Source: Myxococcaceae bacterium (GTDB taxonomy: Bacteria; Myxococcota_A; Polyangia; Polyangiales; Ga0077539). From it: a stretch of DNA of 64,000 nt. The position numbers and the translations under genes were made by a program. Shown here piece by piece: positions 48,916 through 56,867 of the stretch. Under the pieces are notes generated by a model. It made no database searches. It saw only the letters and a program-made list of their open reading frames with translations, and had not been told where the DNA came from. The stretch covers positions 62,001-126,000 of the forward strand of contig SCUS01000052.1 in the NCBI GenBank assembly GCA_004297725.1, written 5' to 3'. Position 1 is the first letter of the stretch. Each line of letters opens with the position of its first letter.

Positions 48916-48952
48916 CGTCGGTGCTGCGGCGCAGACCATACCGCGGCGGCGC

Positions 48953-48982
48953 TTGACCCGAGGCGCGCCGGGGCGCTCCCAT
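48953..48982 (+). promoter_or_regulatory. Putative leaderless promoter of the pectinacetylesterase-like gene
   Basis: TTGACC (48953-48958) and TCCCAT (48977-48982) lie 18 bp apart, and the -10 ends 8 nt before the ATG at 48991. No Shine-Dalgarno is present. The 75-bp divergent region also contains the minus-strand TATGGT (48935-48940) of the WYL regulator. Confidence 0.4.
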
Positions 48983-48990
48983 CGCGGGCG

Positions 48991-50172
48991 ATGCGGCGCG
49001 GAGCGATGGTGGGGTGGGCGTGCTCTCTGGTCGCGCTCGGGTGCGGCGGGACCTCGATGGCGGAGCTCCCGCGCCCCGACGACGCCGGCCCGGTCGGGTA
49101 CGCCGACGCGCTCTCGCTGCCCGACCTCGGCGCCGAGCCCGACGCCGGCTCGATGGAGCCCGTCGACGTGCCCGCCACCCCGGCGGACGTACCCCCCGAC
49201 GCCCCGATTACCGACCTCGGTATGCCCGTCGTCGCCCCGGCCAACCAGTGGACCTGGGTCGACGTCCCCGGGTCGCGCTGCGCCAACGGCACGCCCACCG
49301 GCTTCGGCATCAACCCCGGGGCCGACCCCACCACCCTGCTGATCTTCCTCCAGGGCGGCGGCGCCTGCTGGGACCCGCTCACCTGCCTCGGCCCGGTGCC
49401 CTCGTCGTTCTACGTGACCACCGGCTACGACGGCCTGGCCTTCGCCACCGACGTGCTGCGGCCGGTGATGCTGCCGCTGCAGCGCGCCAACCCGGGCAAC
49501 CCGTGGCGCCAGATGAACATGGTCTACGTCCCCTACTGCACCGGCGACGTGCACTCGGGCGACCGGGTGACCCGCTACAACCTCCTCGGCCGGCAGTCGG
49601 ACTTCCACCACGTCGGCGCTCGCAACCTCGACCTCTTCCTCCAGCGCATCCGGGCGACGTACCCCGCCGTGCGGCGCGTCTGGCTCGCCGGCGACTCCGC
49701 AGGAGGCTTCGGCGTGGCGCTCAACATGATCCGGGTGCAGCGCGCCCTACCCTCGGCGCGGGTCGACGTGGTCGACGACTCGGGCCAGCCCGTACAACCT
49801 GATCCCGCGCGGTGGCGCGCGTGGCGCGAGGCCTGGAACCTCCAGCTCCCGGAAGGGTGCCCCGCCGCGTGCGCCGACGACATCGGGGCCATCGCGGAGT
49901 TCGTGAGGGCGAGCTACCCCGACCACCGCTTCGGGCTGATCTCGTACTCGCACGACGCGGTGATCTCGACCTTCATGGGCCTCGACGCCTTCACCTTCAA
50001 CCGACGCCTCGGCGCCGTGATGAGCCGCATGGACGCGGCCTGGGCGCAGGGGCGCTACTTCGTCATCCCCGGCGCCCTCCACGTGGGCTTCGCCACCTCC
50101 ACCCCGGCGCTGCAGCAATGGCTCCAGGCGATGGTCTTCGACGACCCTCGCTGGGCCAGCGTCCGCCCCTGA
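48991..50172 (+). CDS. Pectinacetylesterase-like serine hydrolase lipoprotein
   Basis: 393-residue lipoprotein (lipobox LVALGC18) with an Asp/Pro/Ala stalk (about 28-75) and a serine hydrolase domain of the pectinacetylesterase/NOTUM type. LIFLQGGGACWD provides the oxyanion region, VPYCTGDVHSGD a conserved segment, and GDSAGGFG the nucleophile Ser. A late His (GALHVGF) could complete the triad. Members remove acetyl or palmitoleoyl esters; polysaccharide deacetylation outside the cell is the most likely role given the lipoprotein anchor. Likely leaderless expression. A WYL regulator is divergently encoded 75 bp away. Confidence 0.84.
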   Translation: MRRGAMVGWACSLVALGCGGTSMAELPRPDDAGPVGYADALSLPDLGAEPDAGSMEPVDVPATPADVPPDAPITDLGMPVVAPANQWTWVDVPGSRCANGTPTGFGINPGADPTTLLIFLQGGGACWDPLTCLGPVPSSFYVTTGYDGLAFATDVLRPVMLPLQRANPGNPWRQMNMVYVPYCTGDVHSGDRVTRYNLLGRQSDFHHVGARNLDLFLQRIRATYPAVRRVWLAGDSAGGFGVALNMIRVQRALPSARVDVVDDSGQPVQPDPARWRAWREAWNLQLPEGCPAACADDIGAIAEFVRASYPDHRFGLISYSHDAVISTFMGLDAFTFNRRLGAVMSRMDAAWAQGRYFVIPGALHVGFATSTPALQQWLQAMVFDDPRWASVRP

Positions 50173-50316
50173 GCGGAGCGCCGGAAGGGCGTTGACGGGC
50201 CGGAGGGAGTCGGGCTCTCCTCTGCGCCGCGATGGCCGTGGGCGCGACGGTCCCGGAGGCTACACTCCCGGGTCACGAGGGCGCCCCCGGCGCATCCGGA
50301 AGGAGCACCAGAGACG

Positions 50317-50769
50317 ATGTTCAGGCGGCGAGAGCGCAAGCGCGCATTGGAGCGAGAGATCGAGCTGACCGCGATGACCCTCCAGGGCTTCGTCGACGCG
50401 GGCGTGCTGATGGCGGCCGCCGACGGCGAGATCACCGCCGAGGAGTACGACCAGATCGCCGACGTGATCTCCGGCTTCCTCGACAACCGCGTCGGCAACA
50501 GCCAGATCCGGGCGATCATCAACGAGTCGGTGGAGATGCTCGAGGAGCAGGGGGCCGACGCCCGCCTCGACGCGCTCAACACCAACCTGGTGACGCAAGA
50601 ACTCCGCGAGGTCGCCTTCCAGGTGGCCTGCGCGGTGCTGGTCGCCGACGGCGAGTACGGCGAGGACGACGAGGGCGAGGCCTACGACGAGATCGCCGAC
50701 GCGCTCGAGATCGACCAGGACCGCGCGCAGGAGCTCTTCGACGAGGTCGGCACCATCTACGGGGACTGA
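50317..50769 (+). CDS. TerB/DjlA-like helical protein
   Basis: 150-residue cytoplasmic helical protein. Two copies of the TerB hallmark appear, each an A-A-D-G-E-I/Y...E metal-binding turn between helices (LMAAADGEITAEEYDQ and LVADGEYGEDDEGE), giving the TerB-type fold of tellurite-resistance and DjlA N-terminal domains. No ter partners are adjacent, so a tellurite role is doubtful. The ATG is preceded by AAGGAG and a 50-nt leader downstream of a TACACT box (50261-50266). Its last 13 bp overlap the convergent membrane protein gene. Confidence 0.8.
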   Translation: MFRRRERKRALEREIELTAMTLQGFVDAGVLMAAADGEITAEEYDQIADVISGFLDNRVGNSQIRAIINESVEMLEEQGADARLDALNTNLVTQELREVAFQVACAVLVADGEYGEDDEGEAYDEIADALEIDQDRAQELFDEVGTIYGD

Positions 50770-51260
50770 TCCCCCTCCGCCTCCGCCTCCGCCTTCCCGT
50801 CCGCTGCATCCATCAGCGCCCTGATCGCCCTGGCCGCCCCTTCGGCGGCCTCCGGGCTCGCCACGCCGAAGCTCAGCGCCTCGGCTCCCTTGAGCGTGAG
50901 CGTCACCGCGTCGAGCGACACGCCGTCGCCCGAGACGACCTTGCCGTGCTCGACGCGCGCGATCTCTCCGAGCGACAGCGACCGCGCTCCCCGACGGTGC
51001 TCGACCCGCAGCGTGCGCGCCGCCGGGTCGACGGTCACCCGCCGGGTCGAGAGCACCGCGCCGCCGCCCAGCATCGACTGCGCCGCGAAGACCGCCGCGC
51101 AGAGCGCCACCGCGAGGGCGAACCACCCGGGGCCCGGCAGCGAGCGCGAGGTCACCCACAGCACCACCCCCGCGAAGACGACCCCGCCCGCGACGATCAC
51201 CCAGGCCCGCGCCGGGGCCGCCGGGCGCTCGTAGACAATCTCGATCGGGGCGCTCGCCAT
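50757..51260 (-). CDS. Small membrane protein with PH-like domain, unknown function
   Basis: 167 residues from ATG 51260. Two adjacent hydrophobic spans (about 20-38 and 45-65) with a short loop, then a beta-rich cytoplasmic part (STRRVTVDPAARTLRVEHRRGA...LGEIARVEHGK) that resembles bacterial PH-like domains in length and strand spacing, and an acidic Ala/Glu tail. No catalytic motif. TACGGT (minus strand, 51271-51276) ends 10 nt before the ATG with no Shine-Dalgarno. Overlaps the convergent TerB-like gene by 13 bp at the 3' end; divergent from the P-type ATPase homologue. Confidence 0.7.
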   Translation of the reverse strand: MASAPIEIVYERPAAPARAWVIVAGGVVFAGVVLWVTSRSLPGPGWFALAVALCAAVFAAQSMLGGGAVLSTRRVTVDPAARTLRVEHRRGARSLSLGEIARVEHGKVVSGDGVSLDAVTLTLKGAEALSFGVASPEAAEGAARAIRALMDAADGKAEAEAEGDQSP

Positions 51261-51346
51261 GTGCGGCGCGACCGTAACACGCACGGCGCCGGGCGCGGCT
51301 TGACACCCCCGTCCGGGATGCGCTCCAACGCCCCATCCTGCCCACG

Positions 51347-53593
51347 ATGGAACCGTTCCCCCCCGACGCCCCCGCATCGACCGCCAGCGAGCGGGTGCCC
51401 TGCGCGTCGTGCGGGGCGCCGGTCGACGTGCTGCGCGCGCCCTTCGTGGCGGTGATCAACGAGCGCTACCGCTTCTACTGCTCCCGACCTTGCAGGGAGC
51501 GCGGCCGCCCGACGCCCTCCCCCGCGGCCCGCGAGGAGCGCCTCACCCTCACCGCCAGGCCGAGCCTGCTCGACGCGACGGACATGCTGGGCCTCGCCCG
51601 AGCCTCGCTCCCTCCGGCGGCCCTCGCGCCGCCTGCGCCTCCGGTCGACCCCCGCGCCGCGGAGCTTGCCCGCGCCACCGCCCTCTCGCCCCCTCCCCCC
51701 GACCCGACCACCCCCGCCCTCGCGGTGGGCGCCGCGTGCCTGGGCGCCCTCCTCGGATCGCTGGAGGGACTCCCCCACCTCGCGCAGCTCGCCCTCGTCG
51801 CCGTGCCCGCGGTGGTGGGGCTCACCGTCGCGGGGCGCGAGGCCTTCCGCTCGCCCAGGGACGGCGACCTGCTGGGGGGCATCGTGGGCTGGGCCGGGGC
51901 GCTGCTGGCGCTCTCCGGGGCGCTGCGGGCCACCGGCGGCGGGTCCGTGGCCGCCGTGCGCGACGCGGCGGTGCTGGCCGCCATCGGGCCGCTCACGGCC
52001 TGGGCCGCGAGGATGCGACGGGCGGCGGGTCAGGCGAGGATGGAGGTGTTCCGCGACGCGCTCCCGGCGGAGGCGAGGGCGGTGCGTCGAGGCCACGAGG
52101 GCTTCGCCATCGACCCGCCGACGGACACTGCCGACACGGCCTCGCTGCGTGCTGGCGTCGAGGTGATCGTCGGAGCCGGGGAGGTGATCCCGGTCGACGG
52201 GGTGACGCGCGCCGGCGAGGCCGAGGTGAGGCTCTGGCCGGGCGCGAGGGAGTCCCGGCAGCGGGTTCCGGGCGACGCCGTGCTGGCGGGCGCGCGGGTG
52301 GTGAAGGGGACCCTCCGGGTGCTGGCGACCAGGGCCGGCGACGCGGTGGCCTGGGCGCGCCTCGCGCGATGGATGACCGCTCCGAGGGAGGGTCCGCACA
52401 CGGTGCGCCTCGCGCGGAGGCTGGTGCTGCTCGCGCCCGCGGGGGTGGCGGCCACCGCGCTCGCCATGGCGCTCCTACACGTCTTCGTATTGGGCGGCGA
52501 CCCCGCGCGCGCCGCGGGCTGCGTGCTGGCCCTCGCTCCGCTGGTGCGCATGGTGACCGCGGTGCAGGCGCCCTTCGTCGAGGCCCTCGTCGAGGCCGCC
52601 CGCCGGGGGATCGTCTTCCGCGACGCCGCGAGCGTCGAGGAGGCCGCGCGCGTGGGCACCGTGGCGCTCTGCTTCCGGGGCACCGTGACCGTCGGCCGGC
52701 CGGAGCTCACGGAGGTGGTCTCGCTCGGGTCTCGCAGCGAGCGAGAGGTGCTGGCGCTGGCCGCCGCGGCCGAGGAGGCGGCGGCGAGCGAAGACCCGCT
52801 GGCGAGCGCGATCCTGCGGGGGGCGATGTCTCGGGGGCTGCGGCTGGAGGGTGTACGTCGGCCGGTGGTGCTGCCCGGCCAGGGGGTCACCGCGGTGAGC
52901 GCCTCGGGCGACGCGGTGGTGGTCGGGCAGCGGCGGCTGCTGCTCGCCGAGGGCGTGAGCGTGGCGCCCGCGGAGGACGTGCTGCTGGGCATCGAGGCCG
53001 CCGGTCGCACCGCCGTGCTGGTGGCCATCGACGGGCGCGTCGAGGGGGTGCTGGGCATCGACGATCCGGTGCGGGCGGAGGCGCGCTCGGCGGTGCAGGC
53101 GCTCATCGACGCGGGCTTCGAGGTGGCCCTCATCGCGGGCACCGGGCGGGCCACGGTGGAGGCCATCGGCGCGATGCTGGACGTGAGCAACCTGCGCCCG
53201 GAGGTGAGCCCCGAGGAGCGGGCGGGCGTGGTGCGCGCGCTCTCCGAGGTGGGCGGCGGCGCGGCGGTGGTGGGGCGCCCGCGCTGGGACGGCGCGGCGC
53301 TGGCGGCGGCGGACGTGGGCATCCAGCTGGAGGCGGCGGGGGGCGTCGGGGGAGAGACGGCCATCGCGCTGGCCTCGGACGACCTGAGGGACGCCGCCGC
53401 GGCGCTCACCGAGGCGCGGCGGGCGAAGGAGCGGGCGACCGCGGTGCTGGCGATGGGCGTCGCGGGGACGGTGGCGGGGGTGTTCGTGGCGGCGGCGCTC
53501 CCGAGCTGGGGGGTGCTGGCGGTGGTGGCGGCGACGGTGGCGACGCTGGGCGGCGAGGCCCTGGTGCTGCGCGCTCGCATGGGAGGCGCGTGA
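51347..53593 (+). CDS. P1B-type ATPase homologue lacking the catalytic motifs (pseudoenzyme candidate)
   Basis: 748 residues aligning along the whole length of heavy-metal P-type ATPases. An N-terminal zinc-finger-like segment (C19, C22, C45, C49) precedes eight hydrophobic spans (about 125-142, 146-165, 173-193, 202-222, 360-383, 386-404, 698-718, 721-738). The A-domain (IPVDGV, GDAVLAG) and P/N-domain framework (GQGVTAV, VGQRRLL, AAADVGI) are kept. Catalytic positions are changed without gaps: DKTGT reads C442-F-R-G-T, CPC reads C392-V-L, TGES reads A-R-E-S, the N-domain SEHP reads S-E-D-P, TGD reads A-G-T599 and GDGxND reads G643-R-P-R-W-D. It cannot form the aspartyl phosphate in the normal way. 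The stop overlaps the Nudix start by 1 nt (TGATG). A consensus TTGACA (51300-51305) lies upstream. Confidence 0.85.
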   Translation: MEPFPPDAPASTASERVPCASCGAPVDVLRAPFVAVINERYRFYCSRPCRERGRPTPSPAAREERLTLTARPSLLDATDMLGLARASLPPAALAPPAPPVDPRAAELARATALSPPPPDPTTPALAVGAACLGALLGSLEGLPHLAQLALVAVPAVVGLTVAGREAFRSPRDGDLLGGIVGWAGALLALSGALRATGGGSVAAVRDAAVLAAIGPLTAWAARMRRAAGQARMEVFRDALPAEARAVRRGHEGFAIDPPTDTADTASLRAGVEVIVGAGEVIPVDGVTRAGEAEVRLWPGARESRQRVPGDAVLAGARVVKGTLRVLATRAGDAVAWARLARWMTAPREGPHTVRLARRLVLLAPAGVAATALAMALLHVFVLGGDPARAAGCVLALAPLVRMVTAVQAPFVEALVEAARRGIVFRDAASVEEAARVGTVALCFRGTVTVGRPELTEVVSLGSRSEREVLALAAAAEEAAASEDPLASAILRGAMSRGLRLEGVRRPVVLPGQGVTAVSASGDAVVVGQRRLLLAEGVSVAPAEDVLLGIEAAGRTAVLVAIDGRVEGVLGIDDPVRAEARSAVQALIDAGFEVALIAGTGRATVEAIGAMLDVSNLRPEVSPEERAGVVRALSEVGGGAAVVGRPRWDGAALAAADVGIQLEAAGGVGGETAIALASDDLRDAAAALTEARRAKERATAVLAMGVAGTVAGVFVAAALPSWGVLAVVAATVATLGGEALVLRARMGGA

Positions 53594-53994
53594 TGGCTGG
53601 ACCGGTGGTGGTGGCGGCGGCGGTGGTGATCGAGGGCGACCGGGTGCTGCTGACGCAGCGGCCGGGGGGGACGCACCTCGCGGGCGCGTGGGAGTTTCCC
53701 GGCGGCAAGCTGGAGCAGGACGAGAGCCCGCAGGCGGCGCTGGTGAGGGAGCTCCGGGAGGAGCTCGGGGTGGAGTCCGAGGTGGGCGAGGTGCTCGACG
53801 TGACGTGGTGGCGGTACCCGATGAAGAGCGTGCTGCTGCTCTTCTATCGGGCGCGCATCACCGGCGGGGTGATCAGCCACCTCGGCGTGGCGGACCACGT
53901 CTGGGCCCGCCGGGAGGAGCTCGACGGGTACGCCTTCCCCGAGGCGGACGAGGCCGTGCTGGGGAAGATCAGGGCGCTGCTGGGGGGCGGGTGA
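53593..53994 (+). CDS. Nudix hydrolase (MutT-like)
   Basis: 133-residue Nudix hydrolase with the complete box GGKLEQDESPQAALVRELRE followed by E-L-G-V, which fits G-x5-E-x7-REUxEExGU. Close to MutT, which clears 8-oxo-dGTP, though other nucleoside diphosphate derivatives are possible. FYRARI and YPMKSVLLLFY strands complete the small fold. Its ATG overlaps the stop of the P-type ATPase homologue in a TGATG, so translation is coupled. The same frame is open far upstream through the ATPase gene but without homology. It converges on the DsrE2-like gene 16 bp away. Confidence 0.92.
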   Translation: MAGPVVVAAAVVIEGDRVLLTQRPGGTHLAGAWEFPGGKLEQDESPQAALVRELREELGVESEVGEVLDVTWWRYPMKSVLLLFYRARITGGVISHLGVADHVWARREELDGYAFPEADEAVLGKIRALLGGG

Positions 53995-54010
53995 GCCGAG
54001 GCGGCGAGGA

Positions 54011-54484
54011 TCAGGTGAAGATGATCTGCGCGCCTTCGGCGAGGTCGTAGAAGTCCCCGGCGGTGATGACGTCCTTCACCTGCGGGAGGAGGTCTTCGCG
54101 GGTGCGCTTGAACATCTTCATCGCGAGCTCGCACGCGTAGAGCTCGGCCCCCGACTCCTCGAGGATCTGGAGCATCTCCTTCACCGTCGGCAGGTCGAGC
54201 TCGGTCATCTGCTTCTTCATCATCGACGCGGCGAAGGACTCCATCCCGGGCAGTCCGCCGAGGATGGTGGGCATGCCCGAGGCCGCGTTGCCCGCGAGGT
54301 TGACGTGCAGGTGATCGACCTTGCTGGTGGTGATCGCGTCGAGCCCCCAGAAGGTGAAGAACACGAACGCGTCGATGCCCGACTGGCGCGCGGCGTTGCC
54401 GAGGATGAGCGCGGGGTACACCTCGTCGAGGCCCCCGTGCGAGCAGATGATCGCGACCTTGCGCTTGTTGTTGGCCGTTTCCAT
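54011..54484 (-). CDS. DsrE2-like sulfur-transfer protein
   Basis: 157-residue DsrE/DsrF-like protein of the DsrE2 branch. A nucleotide-like Rossmann start (KVAIICSHGGLDEVYPALIL) is followed by a long FFTFWGLDAI strand, and Cys118 in LYACELAMKMF is the conserved position used for persulfide binding in this family. A second Cys (14) lies in the first loop. It probably passes sulfane sulfur between an oxidoreductase and an acceptor in the cytoplasm. Third gene of an operon after the SQR-like and DUF1641-DsrC genes (gap 15 nt). No dsrAB or sox genes are in the window. Confidence 0.88.
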   Translation of the reverse strand: METANNKRKVAIICSHGGLDEVYPALILGNAARQSGIDAFVFFTFWGLDAITTSKVDHLHVNLAGNAASGMPTILGGLPGMESFAASMMKKQMTELDLPTVKEMLQILEESGAELYACELAMKMFKRTREDLLPQVKDVITAGDFYDLAEGAQIIFT

Positions 54485-54499
54485 GACTCAGGTTTCTCC

Positions 54500-55486
54500 T
54501 CAGATGCAGCCCGCGGGCTTCGGAATGCCGGCGATCCTGGCGACGGTGCGCGCCGGTGCCTTCGGGAACAGGGTGTAGATGTCCTTCGTCGCGAGGCTGG
54601 TGCCCTGCGTGATGCGGCGGATGTTGGGCGAGACGTTGGTCGCCACGAAGTCGGCGCGCGCGAAGCGCACCACCGCCCAGCGCGACTCGTCGAGCTCGAC
54701 GCCCTGCACCGCCGCGACCTTCACGGCGATCTCCTCGGTCCACACCTTCGGGTCGACGAGGTGTCCGTCGGCGCCGAAGGCCACGCCGTCGATCACCGCC
54801 GCGACCTCGCGGGGCTTGCTCGACGGCACCGCGCACGCCGCGGGCGGCCCGAGGTTGGCGGGCGCCGCCGCGCGCGGAGCCACCGTGGGAGGGAGCTGCC
54901 GCTCGACGCCGAGGGCCTTCTTCTTCCGTGGGCCGAGCACCCCGGCGAGCTTCGCCTTCTTCTCGTCGGCCGCGCTCGGTCGGTGCTCGTCGCGGACGGC
55001 GCGGGCGGCCCGGCCCACGTGCCGCATCACGTCCATCATCACGGCCATGCCCTTCTGCACGTCGTCGTCGCGGGTCGCGCGCACCATGCCGATCAGCCCG
55101 AGGGGCTCGGCCTGCTCGGACCTCTCCAGCACCTCCGAGGCCTGCGAGGCGATCTCGAGGACGTTGGGCTGCGTGAGCGCTCGCACCGTCTGCAGGATGC
55201 CCACGACCGCGTCGCCGAGCTGGCGCACGTCCTCCGGCGCGAAGCCCGTGATCACCCGATCGGCGACGCCGAGCGCTTCGCGGCCGAAGGCGAAGTAGCC
55301 CTTCTTGTCGAGCTCATCGAGCCGCGTCGTGGCGGTGCCCATCACGTCGCGCAGGATCGGGGTCATCTCGCTGAAGAGCTCGTCGGACTTCTTCTGCCGG
55401 TCCACGATCTGGTCGAGTCGGGCGTCGATCGCATCGAGGCGCGCCAGCACCTGCGCGAGGGCCTTGTTGGTGTCGGTGGTGTCCAT
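54500..55486 (-). CDS. DUF1641-DsrC/TusE fusion protein
   Basis: 328 residues in two parts. Residues about 1-165 match DUF1641 (helical, coiled-coil start LARLDAIDARLDQIV, then GYFAFGREALGVADRV and LTQPNVLEIASQASEVLER). A basic/Pro linker (about 165-225) leads to a DsrC/TusE-like domain (about 232-328) with GHLVDPKVWTEEIA and the flexible end IAGIPKPAGC327I. Cys327 is the universally conserved penultimate Cys that carries persulfide. The second Cys of true DsrC, eleven residues upstream, is Ala316 here, so it is of the single-Cys carrier kind. It lies 4 nt after the SQR-like gene and 15 nt before the DsrE2 gene. The fusion joins two usually separate partners of SQR-type operons. Confidence 0.87.
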   Translation of the reverse strand: MDTTDTNKALAQVLARLDAIDARLDQIVDRQKKSDELFSEMTPILRDVMGTATTRLDELDKKGYFAFGREALGVADRVITGFAPEDVRQLGDAVVGILQTVRALTQPNVLEIASQASEVLERSEQAEPLGLIGMVRATRDDDVQKGMAVMMDVMRHVGRAARAVRDEHRPSAADEKKAKLAGVLGPRKKKALGVERQLPPTVAPRAAAPANLGPPAACAVPSSKPREVAAVIDGVAFGADGHLVDPKVWTEEIAVKVAAVQGVELDESRWAVVRFARADFVATNVSPNIRRITQGTSLATKDIYTLFPKAPARTVARIAGIPKPAGCI

Positions 55487-55490
55487 GGCT

Positions 55491-56720
55491 TCAGCTCCAC
55501 TTCCCGGCGAGCAGCATGCGGTGGTCGAGGGGCAGCTCCTTCCCTTCGAGCAGGACGTTCCAGTAGACCCACTTGAACGCGAGCTTGCCCCAGTGGTTGG
55601 TGGCGCTCTCCTCCAGCAGCGTGAAGGGCCCGACCCCGGGGAGCGGGAAGCGCCCGGGCAGCGGCTCGGTCTCGTAGTTGAAGTCGATGAGCATCGCCTT
55701 GCCGTAGCCGGTCTCGATGAAGCAGTTGGCGTGGCCGTCGAAGGTCGCGGCGAGCTCGCGGCCGCCGATGAAGCGCAGCACGTTCTCGAAGAGCACCTCG
55801 GACTGGAAGTGCGCGACCGCGCCGGCCTTCGACGAGGGCAGGCTGGTCGCGTCGCCGAGCGCGAACACGTTGGCGAAGGTCGGGCTCTGCAGCGTGTGCT
55901 TGCCGACCGGGAGCCACCCCCCGGCGTCGCCCATGCCGCTCCTCGTAATCGCCTCCGCGCCGCCGTGCACGGGGATCGAGACCAGCAGGTCGTAGTTGGT
56001 CTCGCGGCCGTCGTAGGAGCGCAGCACTCGCTTCTCCCCGTCGACCTCGGAGACCGCGAAATCGCCGAGCACGCTGATGCCACGGCGGGTGAGCATGTCG
56101 CCCAGGGCGGCCGAGGCGCGGGGCTTGGTGAACGCGCCCTCGAGGGGCGTGGCGAAGGCGATCTCGACCTTGTCGCGGAGGCCCCTCTGCGTGAAGTACG
56201 CCTCCGCCAGGAAGAGGAATTCCAGCGGCGCCACCGGGCACTTGATGGGCATCTCGGCGACGTTGAGCACGACGCGTCCGCCCTTGAAGTCCTCGAGCGC
56301 GTTGCGCAGCGCGAGCGCCCCTTCGAGCGTGTAGAAGTCGAAGGCCGTGTCCTTCCAGCCGACGCCGGTGAGCCCCTGGGTCTGCTCGGGCAGGATGCGG
56401 CTGCCCGTCGCGACGATGAGCACGTCGTAGGGGAGCGCGACCCCGCCCTGCATCACGACCCTGCTCTCGTCCGGCGCGACGCGGTCGATCTCGCCGAGGC
56501 GCAGCTCGACGCGGGGGTCGAGCAGGTGCTTGCGGCGCTTGACGATGTCCTCCTCGCGGTACTGACCGAAGGGGAGAAACAGCAGCCCCGGCTGGTAGAT
56601 GTGGACGTCGTCCCGGTCGACCACGGTGACGCGCCACCCGTCTTCGGGCAGCGCCCGGACGAGCTTGTTGGCCATCATCGTCCCGCCGGTTCCGGCCCCA
56701 AGGATCACGATTCGCTTCAT
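55491..56720 (-). CDS. Sulfide:quinone oxidoreductase-like flavoprotein
   Basis: 409-residue FAD/NAD(P)-binding oxidoreductase of the SQR/FCSD type. The FAD-binding GAGTGG (8-13), VATGS, and the second dinucleotide-like region are followed by VFALGDATSLPSSK. It has only two Cys: C161 (IKCPVAPLEF, the SQR CPxAP site) and C333 (GHANCFIET). These are the two redox Cys used by SQRs; the third Cys found in some types is absent. It oxidises sulfide (or a related sulfur compound) to a persulfide and passes electrons to quinone at the membrane. First gene of the operon with the DUF1641-DsrC fusion and DsrE2; no signal peptide. Confidence 0.88.
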   Translation of the reverse strand: MKRIVILGAGTGGTMMANKLVRALPEDGWRVTVVDRDDVHIYQPGLLFLPFGQYREEDIVKRRKHLLDPRVELRLGEIDRVAPDESRVVMQGGVALPYDVLIVATGSRILPEQTQGLTGVGWKDTAFDFYTLEGALALRNALEDFKGGRVVLNVAEMPIKCPVAPLEFLFLAEAYFTQRGLRDKVEIAFATPLEGAFTKPRASAALGDMLTRRGISVLGDFAVSEVDGEKRVLRSYDGRETNYDLLVSIPVHGGAEAITRSGMGDAGGWLPVGKHTLQSPTFANVFALGDATSLPSSKAGAVAHFQSEVLFENVLRFIGGRELAATFDGHANCFIETGYGKAMLIDFNYETEPLPGRFPLPGVGPFTLLEESATNHWGKLAFKWVYWNVLLEGKELPLDHRMLLAGKWS

Positions 56721-56867
56721 GTCATCCGCCTCGCTGAAGGTCCGCGACGGAGGCCATGAGCAATCAGCGAGCCACTCGAGAGATCACCGAGGGACGTCGG
56801 CCTGCGATGGTCAGGGCGAAAATCCTGCGCGGGTCGGCGCAAGGGCGCCGGCGCGGGGGGCGGGAGG

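Noticed and set aside
52650..52700. Frameshift or sequencing error explaining the missing DKTGT in the P-type ATPase homologue
   Set aside because: Residues on both sides align in the same frame without a gap, and similar substitutions occur at four other distant motifs.
51409..53994. A fusion of the Nudix protein with an N-terminal extension through the ATPase gene
   Set aside because: The Nudix frame upstream of 53593 is Gly/Arg/Ala-rich noise; the ATG in TGATG gives a normal-length MutT protein.
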